Assembly (NCBI RefSeq): GCF_049568105.1 | Contig: NZ_CP145335.1 | Location: 3,348,001-3,412,000, forward strand | Length of the DNA: 64,000 nt | Direction of reading: 5' to 3' | DNA from: Salinisphaera sp049568105 | Lineage (GTDB): Bacteria > Pseudomonadota > Gammaproteobacteria > Nevskiales > Salinisphaeraceae | Shown here: positions 16,069-25,934 of the stretch, piece by piece | Position numbering within the stretch: the stretch's first letter is position 1 | Layout of the letters: the number at the start of each line of letters is the position of its first letter | Translations under genes and position numbers: made by a program | The notes under the pieces: model-generated | What the model saw: the letters and a program-made list of their open reading frames with translations, nothing else | Databases searched by the model: none | Told to the model about the DNA's origin: nothing

Positions 16069-17915
16069 GTCTTCTAGTTCTGACCCTGATTTTTCCGCTT
16101 GCCGGCGCTATCGCGCTGTCTCTGTTCCCGCGGATGGCCGATAATCCGGCCCGTACCATCGGCGCCGGCTCGGTCGGCCTGGCTGCAGCCTGTACTGCCC
16201 TCGTGATGATCTTCTGGGGTGCCAACGGGGGCTACCCGTTTGTACAGACGCTATGGCAATGGATCGCCGTTGGTGATTTCCAGGTCAACTTCGGCCTGTA
16301 TCTCGATGGGCTGTCGATCACCATGCTGGGCGTGATTACGGGGGTCGGCTTCCTGATCCACCTGTTCGCAGCCTGGTACATGGTGCATGACCTGGAAGGC
16401 GCGCCGGGCATGGCCCGCTTCTTTGCCTACATGAACCTGTTCATCGTCGCCATGCTACTGCTGGTGCTCGGCGACAACCTGCTGTTGCTGTACCTCGGTT
16501 GGGAAGGTGTCGGCCTGTGCAGTTATCTGCTGATCGGCTACTACTACAAGACCCCGGCCAACGCCTGGGCCGCTTTCAAGGCCTTCGTCATTACCCGCAT
16601 TGGTGACGTATTCCTGGCGATTGGCCTGTTTCTGCTGTATACGGTCTTCGGCACCCTCAACATCCAAACCCTGCTGCATGAAGCACCCCAGGTCTGGAGC
16701 CAGGGCGAGCCGATGGCCAATGTGGCCGCCGTACTACTGCTGCTCGGCGCCTGCGGCAAGTCCGCACAGCTGCCCCTGCAAACCTGGCTGGCCGATGCCA
16801 TGGCCGGCCCCACGCCGGTCTCGGCGCTCATCCACGCGGCCACCATGGTGACCGCGGGTGTGTATCTGATCGCTCGTATGCACGGCATTTTCGAACTGGC
16901 GCCGCTGATTCAGGAGCTGGTCGGTGTCGTAGGTGGCGTCACGCTGCTGATCGCCGGCTTGGCGGCCACGGCCCAGACCGACATCAAACGCGTGATCGCC
17001 TATTCGACCATGAGCCAGATCGGCTACATGTTCCTGGCCCTCGGCGTAGGCGCCTGGCAGGCTGCGATCTTCCATCTGATGATCCATGCGTTCTTCAAGT
17101 CGCTGCTGTTCCTGACCGCGGGTTCGGTGATCATCGCCTGTCATCATGAGCAGGACATCTTCAAGATGGGTGGTCTACGCAAGACCCTGAAACTAGACTA
17201 CTGGCTGATGATCATCGGCGGCTCGGCACTCGCGGCCCTGCCGATCGTGACCGCTGGTTTCTATTCCAAGGACGCCATTCTCTGGGAAGCGGTCGCCAAC
17301 GGGCATGGCTGGCTGTGGCTGTTCGGCCTGGTCGGCGCGTTCATTACGTCGATCTATACATTCCGCATGATCTTCATCGTCTTCCACGGTGAGGAAAAGA
17401 TTCATGCCCACCCGGGCCACGGTATCCCGCACCATCTACCGCTGGTGGTGCTCGGGGTGCTGTCGACCTTCGTTGGTGCGCTGATCTATCAGCCGCTGGA
17501 CGGGGTCTTGCCCTCTGGCGCGGTCGAAGGCCATGGCTGGCTCGAGATCGTTTTCGAAGTGATCTCCAGCATCGTCGCCCTGGTCGGGCTTGGCGTCGCG
17601 GCGGCACTGTTTCTCGGCCGTCGCTCGCTTATCAAGCGCGCGGTGGCTCAAGGTCCTGGCGAAAGAGCCTGGCACTTTTTCAATGGTGCTCTGGGCTTTG
17701 ACTGGCTGTACGACAAGGTCTTCGTTCAGCCTTATCTCATGATCGCTCGCGGCCATCGTCGCGACTGGATCGAGTCCATCGTCAACGTAGTACCCGGTCT
17801 GGTCTCGGTTGGTAATACCGGCCTGTCGGCGGTCCAGAGTGGCCGGCTGCGTTGGTACGCGATGGTCATGTTTGCCGGCGCGGTCGTGTTGTTGGCCGTG
17901 TTGATGTTCGGATAA
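16065..17915 (+). CDS. nuoL: NADH-quinone oxidoreductase subunit L
   Basis: The distal antiporter-like subunit, 616 aa, with about 16 helices including the C-terminal lateral helix. Core motifs include LLLYLGWEGVGLCSYLLIGYYY (with the key Glu), KSAQLPLQTWLADAMAGPTPVSALIHAATMVTAG and DIKRVIAYSTMSQIGYMFLALG. The C-terminal part (ALGFDWLYDKVFVQPYLMIARG) is typical of the lateral helix and anchor. The ATG overlaps the nuoK stop (ATGA). Confidence 0.97.
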   Translation: MSLLVLTLIFPLAGAIALSLFPRMADNPARTIGAGSVGLAAACTALVMIFWGANGGYPFVQTLWQWIAVGDFQVNFGLYLDGLSITMLGVITGVGFLIHLFAAWYMVHDLEGAPGMARFFAYMNLFIVAMLLLVLGDNLLLLYLGWEGVGLCSYLLIGYYYKTPANAWAAFKAFVITRIGDVFLAIGLFLLYTVFGTLNIQTLLHEAPQVWSQGEPMANVAAVLLLLGACGKSAQLPLQTWLADAMAGPTPVSALIHAATMVTAGVYLIARMHGIFELAPLIQELVGVVGGVTLLIAGLAATAQTDIKRVIAYSTMSQIGYMFLALGVGAWQAAIFHLMIHAFFKSLLFLTAGSVIIACHHEQDIFKMGGLRKTLKLDYWLMIIGGSALAALPIVTAGFYSKDAILWEAVANGHGWLWLFGLVGAFITSIYTFRMIFIVFHGEEKIHAHPGHGIPHHLPLVVLGVLSTFVGALIYQPLDGVLPSGAVEGHGWLEIVFEVISSIVALVGLGVAAALFLGRRSLIKRAVAQGPGERAWHFFNGALGFDWLYDKVFVQPYLMIARGHRRDWIESIVNVVPGLVSVGNTGLSAVQSGRLRWYAMVMFAGAVVLLAVLMFG

Positions 17916-17927
17916 GAAGGCGATTCG

Positions 17928-19460
17928 ATGCTCCTTTGCTGGCTATTATTTATCCCCTTCATCGGCGGCGCGGCCTGCTGGCTCGTCGGTCGCGGCGATC
18001 GCGGTGGTAGCGCACCCCGCCTGATCGCGTTCGCGAGCATGCTGCTGGTGTTCATTCCGGCGCTGTGGCTATGGGCGACTGGCGACTATTCGCTGGCCGG
18101 CCTGGGCGGCGGCTCGCCGCAGTGGCAACGCGAGATCAGTGCGTCCTGGATCGCGCCCTTCGGTATCGACTTCCATCTGGCGATCGACGGGCTGTCGGTG
18201 ATCATGGTGCTGCTGGCCAGTGTGCTGGGCATGCTGGCGGTCGCCTGCTCCTGGAGCCAAGTCACCGAGCGGGTTGGCATGTACCACATGAACCTCATGT
18301 GGACGCTCGGCGGCGTGATCGGGATCTTCCTGGCGATCGATCTGTTCCTGTATTTCTTCTTCTGGGAACTGATGCTGATCCCCATGTACTTCCTGATTGC
18401 CCTATGGGGCCACGGCGAGTACGAGCGGGCCGCGAATGTCCGGGCGGCGGTGAAGTTCTTCATCTATACCCAGGCCAGTGGCTTGCTGATGCTGGCCTCG
18501 ATCCTGGGGCTGGTCTTCACCCACTATGCCCAGACCGGCGTGCTGACCTTCGACTACAACGCTCTGCTCGAAACCCAGCTCGGCGGTAGTCTCGGCATGG
18601 TTCTCATGCTTGGCTTTTTCATTGCCTTTGCAGTGAAACTGCCGGCCGTGCCTTTCCACGGCTGGCTCGCCGATGCCCAGGCTAATTCGCCGTCTTCGGG
18701 CGCGGTTGATTTGTCCGGGATCCTGGTCAAGACCGCGGCCTATGGTTTTCTGCGACTCGCCCTGCCGCTGTTTCCCGAATCCTCGGCCGCCTTTGCACCG
18801 ATCGCGATGGCGCTGGGTGTGATCAGTGTTTACTACGGCGCGGTTATGGCATTTGCCCAGACCGACATGAAACGCCTGATCTCCTATGCCAGCATTTCGC
18901 ATATGGGCTTCGTGCTGATCGGGCTATATGCCGGCACGCTGCTGGCCCTGCAGGGGGTGATGATTCAGGTGGTAGCTTCGGCGATCTCGACCGCGGCCCT
19001 GTTCATTCTCTCGGGCCAGCTCTACGAGCGCATGGGCACCCGCGACATGCGTCAACTCGGGGGGCTATTCGGCCGTCTCGGTGCCCTGCCCGGCTTTGCG
19101 CTGGTGTTCGTGGTTGCCACTCTGGGTATGCCGGCTACCGCCAACTTCGTCGGCGAATTCCTGATTCTGTTCGGCGCCTTCGGCGACTGGCCGTGGGTCG
19201 TGGTGATCGCCTCGGGCGGCATGATCTTGGCTGCCGTCTATGCGTTGTACCTGATGCATCAGGTGTACTGGGGCACCCCGACGAGCGACGACACCATCGC
19301 CCGCATGAGTGCGCGCGAGTACGTCATCATGATGACACTGGTCGTGATCACGCTGATCGTCGGTCTGTTCCCGCAGACTGTGCTTTCGGTCTCTCAGACA
19401 AGCATGACCGAAGTCTCTCACTGGTTCGCCACGGGGCTTAGCGCCTCCTCGGCACGTTAA
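17928..19460 (+). CDS. nuoM: NADH-quinone oxidoreductase subunit M
   Basis: A 510-aa antiporter-like proton-pumping subunit with about 14 helices. Signatures are FLYFFFWELMLIPMYFLIALWG (key Glu), VKLPAVPFHGWLADAQANSPSSGAV (key Lys) and DMKRLISYASISHMGFVLIGLY. It follows nuoL after 12 bases and precedes nuoN after 12 bases. Length is like the E. coli subunit (509). Confidence 0.97.
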   Translation: MLLCWLLFIPFIGGAACWLVGRGDRGGSAPRLIAFASMLLVFIPALWLWATGDYSLAGLGGGSPQWQREISASWIAPFGIDFHLAIDGLSVIMVLLASVLGMLAVACSWSQVTERVGMYHMNLMWTLGGVIGIFLAIDLFLYFFFWELMLIPMYFLIALWGHGEYERAANVRAAVKFFIYTQASGLLMLASILGLVFTHYAQTGVLTFDYNALLETQLGGSLGMVLMLGFFIAFAVKLPAVPFHGWLADAQANSPSSGAVDLSGILVKTAAYGFLRLALPLFPESSAAFAPIAMALGVISVYYGAVMAFAQTDMKRLISYASISHMGFVLIGLYAGTLLALQGVMIQVVASAISTAALFILSGQLYERMGTRDMRQLGGLFGRLGALPGFALVFVVATLGMPATANFVGEFLILFGAFGDWPWVVVIASGGMILAAVYALYLMHQVYWGTPTSDDTIARMSAREYVIMMTLVVITLIVGLFPQTVLSVSQTSMTEVSHWFATGLSASSAR

Positions 19461-19472
19461 GCGATAGCTGAC

Positions 19473-20930
19473 ATGAACGACACCTGGAACCAACTGGTCG
19501 CGGTACTACCGCCGCTTTTTGCCTGCCTCGCCATCATCGGCGTGTTCGCAGCGATTATTATCAAGCGCAGCCATACCACCGCGGCCGCCATCACTGTCGC
19601 CGGTCTCAATCTGGCGCTGGTCTCGCTGCTGGGCGTGCTCGCGGTCACACCGATTCAGGTGACGCCGCTGTTCGTCATCGACAACTACGCGGTGTTTTTC
19701 TGGGCGGTGGTACTGGTGGCCGGTTTGGCGACCTGCACCTTCGCCTATCCGTACCTGTCTCGATTGGACGATCACTGCGACGAGTTCTATATCCTGCTGG
19801 CCTCGTCGGTGCTCGGCGCGATGGCGTTGATCGCGAGCCGCCATTTCGCGTCCCTGTTCATTGGCCTGGAAATGCTCTCGGTCCCGCTGTACGGCATGGT
19901 CGCCTACACCTACCGGGAGCGGATGTCGCTCGAGGCCGGATTCAAGTACATGATCCTCTCGGGGGCGGCATCATCGTTCCTCCTGTTCGGCATGGCGCTG
20001 TTGTATGCCGCTTCGGGGCATCTCACCTATGAAGGTTTGATCGCTGCCGTTGGACTCGGTGATACAGCTCACGCCTGGATCCTGATGGGCGTTGGCATGA
20101 TGTTGGTCGCCCTAACCTTCAAACTGTCGCTGGTGCCATTCCACGTCTGGACACCAGACGTTTACGAAGGCGCGCCAGCACCGGTCGCTACCTTCCTGGC
20201 CACGGTTAGCAAGGCAGCCGTATTCGCTCTGTTGATGCGCTTTTTTGTTCTGGCGCCGGTAACCGACAACGAATGGCTGCTGACGCTGATCGGCGTCATC
20301 GCATTTTTGTCGATGTTCGCCGGCAACCTGCTGGCACTGCGTCAGACCAATATCAAGCGGCTGCTCGGCTATTCCTCGATTGCGCATCTCGGCTATCTGC
20401 TGACCGCGATCGTGGCCGGGACCCAACTGTCGGTGGAGGCTGTAGGCGTTTATCTCGCGACCTATGTGGGCACCACCCTCGGCGCCTTCGGTATCGTAAG
20501 CTTGATCTCCAGCCCGTTCGACGGCCGCGACGCCGCCGATCTGGATCACTACCGTGGCCTGTACTGGAAGCGTCCGGTGCTCGCAGTAGCCATGGCCATC
20601 ATGATGCTGTCGCTGGCGGGCATCCCGCTGACCATGGGCTTCATCGGCAAGTTCTATATCCTGTCGGTCGCCATGGCCAGCCAGCTCTGGTGGCTGGTTG
20701 CGGCCATCATCATCGGCAGCGCCATCGGCCTGTTCTACTATCTGCGGGTGATGGCTCTGCTATTCATGGAACGGCCCAGCACGGCTCGCGAGCCGGTCAG
20801 CGGTGGGTTTGCCCAGAGCGCCGGCGCGGTCGTGATCTGGCTGCTGGCCGCGGCGACGATCATCGTCGGTATCTATCCGACCTGGCTGATCGACATGGTT
20901 GGCGCATCGAGCATCGTCGGCATCGGCTGA
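19473..20930 (+). CDS. nuoN: NADH-quinone oxidoreductase subunit N
   Basis: The last gene of the complex I operon, 485 aa with about 14 helices. It is the antiporter-like subunit nearest the quinone module. Signatures are FIGLEMLSVPLYGMVAY, FKLSLVPFHVWTPDVYEGAPAPVATF and NIKRLLGYSSIAHLGYLLTAIV. An intrinsic terminator begins about 30 bases after the stop, which marks the operon end. Confidence 0.97.
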   Translation: MNDTWNQLVAVLPPLFACLAIIGVFAAIIIKRSHTTAAAITVAGLNLALVSLLGVLAVTPIQVTPLFVIDNYAVFFWAVVLVAGLATCTFAYPYLSRLDDHCDEFYILLASSVLGAMALIASRHFASLFIGLEMLSVPLYGMVAYTYRERMSLEAGFKYMILSGAASSFLLFGMALLYAASGHLTYEGLIAAVGLGDTAHAWILMGVGMMLVALTFKLSLVPFHVWTPDVYEGAPAPVATFLATVSKAAVFALLMRFFVLAPVTDNEWLLTLIGVIAFLSMFAGNLLALRQTNIKRLLGYSSIAHLGYLLTAIVAGTQLSVEAVGVYLATYVGTTLGAFGIVSLISSPFDGRDAADLDHYRGLYWKRPVLAVAMAIMMLSLAGIPLTMGFIGKFYILSVAMASQLWWLVAAIIIGSAIGLFYYLRVMALLFMERPSTAREPVSGGFAQSAGAVVIWLLAAATIIVGIYPTWLIDMVGASSIVGIG

Positions 20931-20956
20931 CCCGACCGCCTCGTTCATCGCCGTAC

Positions 20957-20988
20957 GAAAAACGCCCGCATCCGCGGGCGTTTTTTTT
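20957..20988 (+). terminator. intrinsic terminator of the nuo operon
   Basis: CGCCCGC (20963-20969), loop ATCC, GCGGGCG (20974-20980) followed by eight T. Preceding A residues extend the stem against the T-tract. Confidence 0.93.
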
Positions 20989-21483
20989 ATCTACACCAGG
21001 GCTGTACAGCGCCGCCCTGCCCAGGCGGCAGGACTATTCGGGATTGATCGGACAACGGCCGCTTAGCCTACAGGCCGCGCTGCTAGCCAAGCCTCCCAGC
21101 GTCTCGGACGTGTCTACGCCAAGCCGGCCGAGGCTCGCCTGTCTTCTACGCCGATCCGACTGTCGAGCACAGAGGGCTTCCTGAGCGTTCGTGCCAAGGT
21201 CTGTTTAGCTGCAAGCCGAGGCGCCGCGAGCATAGCGTCATCCAACATCAGCAAAACAGCAACGCTGGATGGCGGCCCAACAGGCTTCGTTTCCGAAGGA
21301 TTGTGCCCCAAATCCAACTGCTTCGGGCCGCGTTTCACGCCTTGATCGTGGCACGCCCAGAACCCGAACCGGCAGCTCGTGCCTCGCGCGTCACGGTTTG
21401 GGCCGGCAACACAGCGCCCGGACAAAACCTCGATCTCCCTAGAGCGCCTCGTCGCAAGACGCACTAACTCAAAGAGCCGAACA
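20989..21483. other. non-coding gap between convergent nuo operon and FAD-oxidase gene
   Basis: About 495 bases. I see no gene, tRNA or clear repeat. Short open frames here have no recognisable protein content, and no terminator for the minus-strand oxidase gene is evident. Confidence 0.5.
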
Positions 21484-22905
21484 TCAGATCCGGACCATAG
21501 CCCCGGGATTGAGTCGATTATGCGGATCGAAAGCCGCTTTGACTGCGCGCAGCATATCGATTTCCACGGCCGGCTTGAGGCGCACGATCTCATCGACCTT
21601 GAGCCGCCCTACGCCGTGCTCGGCTGCGATCGAGCCCCGCATGGCGGCGACCCGGTCATGAACCCGTCGATGCAATTCCACTTCGAAGGTACGGAAATCG
21701 GCATCGCTCATGGCCCGCGGCCGGCTGAGGTTGAAGTGCAGATTGCCGTCACCGACATGGCCGAAAATACAGGGACGAATCTCGGGCACGAGCTGGTACA
21801 GCCGCGGCACCACATCCGCGATGAAAGCCGGCAGCTTGGATACCGGCAATGCGATATCGTGTTTGATCGAAGCCCCGGCCGCTGTCTGTGCTGGTGGGAT
21901 CGATGTTCGGAGCGCCCACAGTCGATCCATCTCGGTGGCATCGTCGGTTAGTCGATATTCGACGATCGCACCCTCAGCTGCGGCCGTGGCCAACGTGTCG
22001 TCGCAGATCGTGCATAACCAATCGCCGCGAGCCGAAACCGCGACTTCAACCAATAGATACCAGGGCATCTCCCGGGTGACCGGCACTTCGAGTTGTTCGG
22101 CATAGTCACAGGCGAAATCAAGCGCCTGGGCCGAGATCAGTTCACAGCCCACCACGTGTTGCCCTGTGGCACGCCGCAGCTGCGACTGCAAGGCCACCGC
22201 GGCATCCACATCGTTTAAGGCGCAGAACGCCACGGCACGCTGCTGCGGCGGATCGGCGAGTTCCAGTACCGCCGCCGTGATGATGCCGAGCGTACCTTCC
22301 GAACCGACGAACAGATCGTTGAGATCATAGCCACTGTTGTCCTTCCGCAGTCCACTGAGGTTCTCCCAGACTCGGCCGTCAGCCAATACCACTTCCAGCC
22401 CCAGCACCAGATCGCGGGTATTGCCGTAATAGACGACATTCAGCCCGCCGGCGTTGGTCGCCAGGTTACCGCCGATACAACACCGCTCACGAGAGGCCAG
22501 CTGGATCGGCAGGTAGAAGCCCGCGGCTTCGGCCGCGCGTTGGGCATCGGCCAGTGTGCAGCCAGCTTCGACCGTCATCGTGGCATTAGCCACATCGATC
22601 TCGCGTACTTGATCGAGCCGTTCGAGGTTGAGCACCACCTGCCGGCGTGGATCGTCGGCTGCCGAACCGCCTACCGTGCCGGTATTGCCAGCCTGGGGCA
22701 CGAGTGCTGCGTTATGCGCGGCTGCGGTGGCTACAACATGGGCTACGTCATCGACGCTACCCGGTCGTACCACCGCGGCCGCCCGTGGCTCGAAAGCGCC
22801 CCGCCATTCGGTGAGATAAGACGCCATATCACGGTCGCGGACCAGAACCTGGTCCGCGCCCACCACCTCGGTCAGCGCTTCGATGAGAGCTAACTCATAT
22901 GCCAT
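21484..22905 (-). CDS. FAD-linked 2-hydroxyacid dehydrogenase (D2HGDH/GlcD-like)
   Basis: A 473-aa FAD-binding PCMH-fold oxidoreductase. The FAD-binding domain shows VPQAGNTGTVGGSA (about 73-86), CCIGGNLATNAGGLNVVYYGN and VGSEGTLGIITAAVLEL. The C-terminal FAD-linked oxidase domain has FGHVGDGNLHFN and IAAEHGVGRLKVDEI, which include the metal/substrate histidines of this family. Closest known groups are D-2-hydroxyglutarate dehydrogenase, D-lactate dehydrogenase and glycolate oxidase GlcD; the exact substrate cannot be set. No signal peptide is seen. I chose MAYELAL at 22905; the frame continues upstream inside the next gene but as shadow. It begins 2 bases after the epimerase stop, so both are in one operon. 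Confidence 0.88.
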   Translation of the reverse strand: MAYELALIEALTEVVGADQVLVRDRDMASYLTEWRGAFEPRAAAVVRPGSVDDVAHVVATAAAHNAALVPQAGNTGTVGGSAADDPRRQVVLNLERLDQVREIDVANATMTVEAGCTLADAQRAAEAAGFYLPIQLASRERCCIGGNLATNAGGLNVVYYGNTRDLVLGLEVVLADGRVWENLSGLRKDNSGYDLNDLFVGSEGTLGIITAAVLELADPPQQRAVAFCALNDVDAAVALQSQLRRATGQHVVGCELISAQALDFACDYAEQLEVPVTREMPWYLLVEVAVSARGDWLCTICDDTLATAAAEGAIVEYRLTDDATEMDRLWALRTSIPPAQTAAGASIKHDIALPVSKLPAFIADVVPRLYQLVPEIRPCIFGHVGDGNLHFNLSRPRAMSDADFRTFEVELHRRVHDRVAAMRGSIAAEHGVGRLKVDEIVRLKPAVEIDMLRAVKAAFDPHNRLNPGAMVRI

Positions 22906-22907
22906 GC

Positions 22908-23801
22908 TCAACGCCCAACCAGATCGTCGAGTGCGGCCTTCAATTCGGTGAACTTGAAGCGGTAACCGGCGGTTTCCAGCGCACTCGGCACCGCCCGCTG
23001 GCCGGTCAGTAGCAGATGCGCCATCTCGCCGAGCATGGTCTTGAGTACGGGCCCGGGCACCCAGGCAAACGAGGGCCGATTGAGTACACCCGCCAGGGTT
23101 TTGGTGAACTCGCGGTTGCTCACCGGGTTCGGCGCGGACAGGTTGAACGGCCCCGAAGCTTGGTCGTTGTCGATCAAAAACCGGATCGCACCGACTTCGT
23201 CGTCGATATGAATCCAGGGCATGTATTGGCGCCCGGAGCCAAAGCGCCCCCCCACGCCCAGTTTGAACGGCGTGATCATCTGCGCGAGCGCGCCCTCGCG
23301 CGCACCCAGTACGATCCCGGTCCGGAGCCGGCATACCCGCACCCCGTAATCCTCAGCCTTACGCGCTTCGGCTTCCCAATCGGCACACAGGTGCGACTGG
23401 AACTCATCAGCCGGCGCCTTGCTCTCATCCAGAATTTCATCGCCGCGGGCGCCGTAGTAGCCCACCGCCGAGCCGCTGATCAGCACCTCGGGTTTGGACG
23501 TACATTCGCCGATAAACGCGACTAGATCACGAGTAATTCGCAGCCGACTGTCGCGCATCTCGCGCTTGCGCTGCTCGGTCCAGCGGCCGGCGGCCAGATT
23601 CTCACCGGCCAGATTGATGGCCACCTGCGGCTCGCTGGCCTCGCCGAGCGACTCGATCGGCCGGACACTGGCCGGCAGCCGCTCCCGCGCATGCCGAGCA
23701 TTGCGCGTCAGCACCTCAACCTGCCAGCCGCTGGCCAACAGATCCGGGATCAAATGGCGGCCAATAAAGCCGGTGCCGCCGGTTACCAGTACGTTATTCA
23801 T
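22908..23801 (-). CDS. yfcH: TIGR01777-type NAD(P)-dependent epimerase/dehydratase
   Basis: A 297-aa extended short-chain dehydrogenase of the YfcH type. The nucleotide-binding motif VLVTGGTGFIGRHL (4-17) is at the N-terminus; INLAGENLAAGRWTEQRKREM, ISGSAVGYYGARGDE and YMPWIHIDDEVGAI are family hallmarks, and a C-terminal DUF1731-like segment ends the protein. YGARG holds the Tyr of the usual YxxxK region, but the Lys is not conserved in this subgroup. The physiological substrate is unknown. The gene precedes and is closely packed with the FAD-linked dehydrogenase. Confidence 0.9.
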   Translation of the reverse strand: MNNVLVTGGTGFIGRHLIPDLLASGWQVEVLTRNARHARERLPASVRPIESLGEASEPQVAINLAGENLAAGRWTEQRKREMRDSRLRITRDLVAFIGECTSKPEVLISGSAVGYYGARGDEILDESKAPADEFQSHLCADWEAEARKAEDYGVRVCRLRTGIVLGAREGALAQMITPFKLGVGGRFGSGRQYMPWIHIDDEVGAIRFLIDNDQASGPFNLSAPNPVSNREFTKTLAGVLNRPSFAWVPGPVLKTMLGEMAHLLLTGQRAVPSALETAGYRFKFTELKAALDDLVGR

Positions 23802-24311
23802 AGTGCGCCGCTCTCAACAGGGAAAATGCCACCTGACACCAACTTCTAGAGTGCCTGATTCAACCCTACGAGATTAAGCGGCTTTCAGACCCGGCGCATA
23901 CGGCGAGCCGGGCGACCGAGGCCGGTTTCGAGCCGCTGGGCCGCCGCCCTTCAACCGCCGACACCCGACAAGGCGCACCGAGGCCAACGCCCGGGTCCAA
24001 CGGATACGGCGAATAGGCGCAGCAGCCCACCTCGCGCCGTTCTGCGCCAGCCGTTGCCGGCCCAATCGTGGCACCGACGGCTGGGCGCCGCGGTCAATCG
24101 GCCCGGCGTGGTACTCGCCGACGGCCTGCCTTGGGCACGAGCAAAGCAGACGGTGGCTATATCGGCGCGTCGTTCATCGTCGTCATCGGCCGGGCTCTTC
24201 GGTTCTACTGCTACCGCACCGCTCGCCGGCATCAGGCGACCCTTGCCCGGCAAGCCTGGCTGTCCGACCAAGTGATACAACAGATCCGGGCGAGAACCGG
24301 CGCGATATCTC
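23802..24311. other. non-coding gap upstream of the epimerase gene
   Basis: About 510 bases, rich in GC, between two minus-strand genes. It should contain the promoter of the yfcH-oxidase pair and the end of the permease-GMC-ALDH operon. I saw no tRNA, terminator or gene. Confidence 0.45.
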
Positions 24312-25814
24312 TTAGCCAAACTGAATCCACGTGGTTTTGAGCGCCGAATAAGTCTCCAATGCATGCAGCGACAGATCGCGGCCAAAACCAGATTGCTTGA
24401 AGCCTCCGAACGGCGTCGTCACGCCCAGTGCATCGACCGTATTGACCGATACCGTGCCGGCAACCAGTTCGGCCGAGACACGGTGGGCACGCGCCAGCGA
24501 CCCGGTCCAGAGCGACGCCGCCAGTCCGTAAACCGTGCGATTGGCCAGTTGCACGGCCTCGGCTTCGCTATCGAACACTTCGACGGTGAGTAGCGGGCCG
24601 AAAATTTCTTCATGCAACAGCGCATGCTCGCTGGGCAGATTGCCAATGACGGTCGGCTCAAGAAAGGCATCGGACGCGCCGTCGATCTTCGGCTGGCCGC
24701 CGCCATGCAACAGGCGGCCATCGGCACGGCCTTGTTCGATCGCCTGCCGAACCTTGCTCGCATGCGCATCACTGACCAGCGCACCGGTACGGCTGTTTGG
24801 ATCCAGAGGATCGCCCGGGGCATAGGCTTGGCTCGCCTCGCACAGTAAGCCGATGAACTCGTCGTGGATTGAACGCTCGACCAGCAACCGGCAATTGGCT
24901 GAACAGACTTGGCCAAGATTGTAGAACGCCCCGGCCGCAGCCATTTCGGCAGCATGCTTGAGGTCGTCGGTATCGGCAAAGACCACGTTCGCGGTTTTGC
25001 CCCCGGCTTCGAGGCTGAGCCGCTTCATGTTCGACTGGCCGGAATATTCGAGCAACCGCTTGGCCACGGCGGTCGAACCGGTAAAGCTCAACACATCGAC
25101 ATCAGGATGCCGGCCCAGGGCTTCCCCGACCACGGCCTCGCCGGGCAGTACATTGAGCACCCCGTCCGGCAGACCCGCCTCGATCGCCAGCTCGGCCAGA
25201 CGCAGTACCGATAATGAGGCCTGGGGCGCCGGTTTATGGACCACGCTGTTGCCCATGGCCAGTGCCGGCGCGATCTTCCAAGCCGCAATTTCCAGCGGAT
25301 AGTTCCAGGGCGTGATCGCGGCCACGACGCCCAGCGGCTCGCGGGTGACCAGCGCCGTCGAGCCCGGCGCGGTCGATGGGATTTCGTCGGCCTGTTTGTC
25401 GATCGCTTCGGCATACCAGCGAAAAGTGCCGGCCGTACCCGGCACATCGACCGACAGGGCCTCGGTGATCGGCTTGCCCATTTCCAGGCTGTCGAGCAAC
25501 GCGAGCTCGTCTCGATGCGCTTCAACTAGATCTGCCAGCCTCAGTAGTACACTCTTGCGCGCTTCGGCGCTCTGGCCCGTCCAGCGACGATCCATAAAAG
25601 CCGCTTTAGCGACCGCCACGGCATGATCGACATCGACCGCTTCCGCGGCCGCAATCTCGACCAGCGCGGCCCCGGTCGCCGGATTGATGCTGGTCAAGGT
25701 TTTCTTGTTCACGGTTTGGTGCCGGTGTCCGTCAACGAACGCACGCCCGTCGAACGCCTGCTGCTCGGCACGGCGATGCCAGTCGGCGGTCGTGGTTTCA
25801 GTCCACTGATCCAT
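24312..25814 (-). CDS. NAD(P)-dependent aldehyde dehydrogenase (PuuC/AldA-like)
   Basis: A 500-aa aldehyde dehydrogenase that oxidises an aldehyde to its acid. Motifs are ITPWNYPLEIAAWKIAPALAMGN (coenzyme), FTGSTAVAKRLLEYSG (Rossmann Gly), LEAGGKTANVVF (general-base Glu) and NLGQVCSANCRLLVE with the catalytic Cys. The end TPFGGFKQSGFGRDLSLHALETYS is typical. It most resembles gamma-glutamyl-aminobutyraldehyde or betaine-aldehyde type enzymes. It is the third gene of a minus-strand set permease-GMC oxidoreductase-ALDH, consistent with a two-step alcohol to acid oxidation. AAGGA lies 8 bases before the ATG, and a 120-base gap separates it from the GMC gene, so a separate promoter is possible. 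Confidence 0.9.
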   Translation of the reverse strand: MDQWTETTTADWHRRAEQQAFDGRAFVDGHRHQTVNKKTLTSINPATGAALVEIAAAEAVDVDHAVAVAKAAFMDRRWTGQSAEARKSVLLRLADLVEAHRDELALLDSLEMGKPITEALSVDVPGTAGTFRWYAEAIDKQADEIPSTAPGSTALVTREPLGVVAAITPWNYPLEIAAWKIAPALAMGNSVVHKPAPQASLSVLRLAELAIEAGLPDGVLNVLPGEAVVGEALGRHPDVDVLSFTGSTAVAKRLLEYSGQSNMKRLSLEAGGKTANVVFADTDDLKHAAEMAAAGAFYNLGQVCSANCRLLVERSIHDEFIGLLCEASQAYAPGDPLDPNSRTGALVSDAHASKVRQAIEQGRADGRLLHGGGQPKIDGASDAFLEPTVIGNLPSEHALLHEEIFGPLLTVEVFDSEAEAVQLANRTVYGLAASLWTGSLARAHRVSAELVAGTVSVNTVDALGVTTPFGGFKQSGFGRDLSLHALETYSALKTTWIQFG

Positions 25815-25934
25815 AGGTGATTCCTTTTATGATCGGCATGCTTGGGCCAGCCACGGTCCGGCCCGGGCATGCATAGAGGCGAGTCAGTCGCGGCTGCACG
25901 CCGCGACCTCAGTCCGGTTTGCCAAGACGTGGTT

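Noticed and set aside
21114..21593. 159-aa minus-strand open frame after the nuo operon
   Set aside because: Overlaps the 3' end of the oxidase gene in another frame and lacks any recognisable domain or ribosome site.
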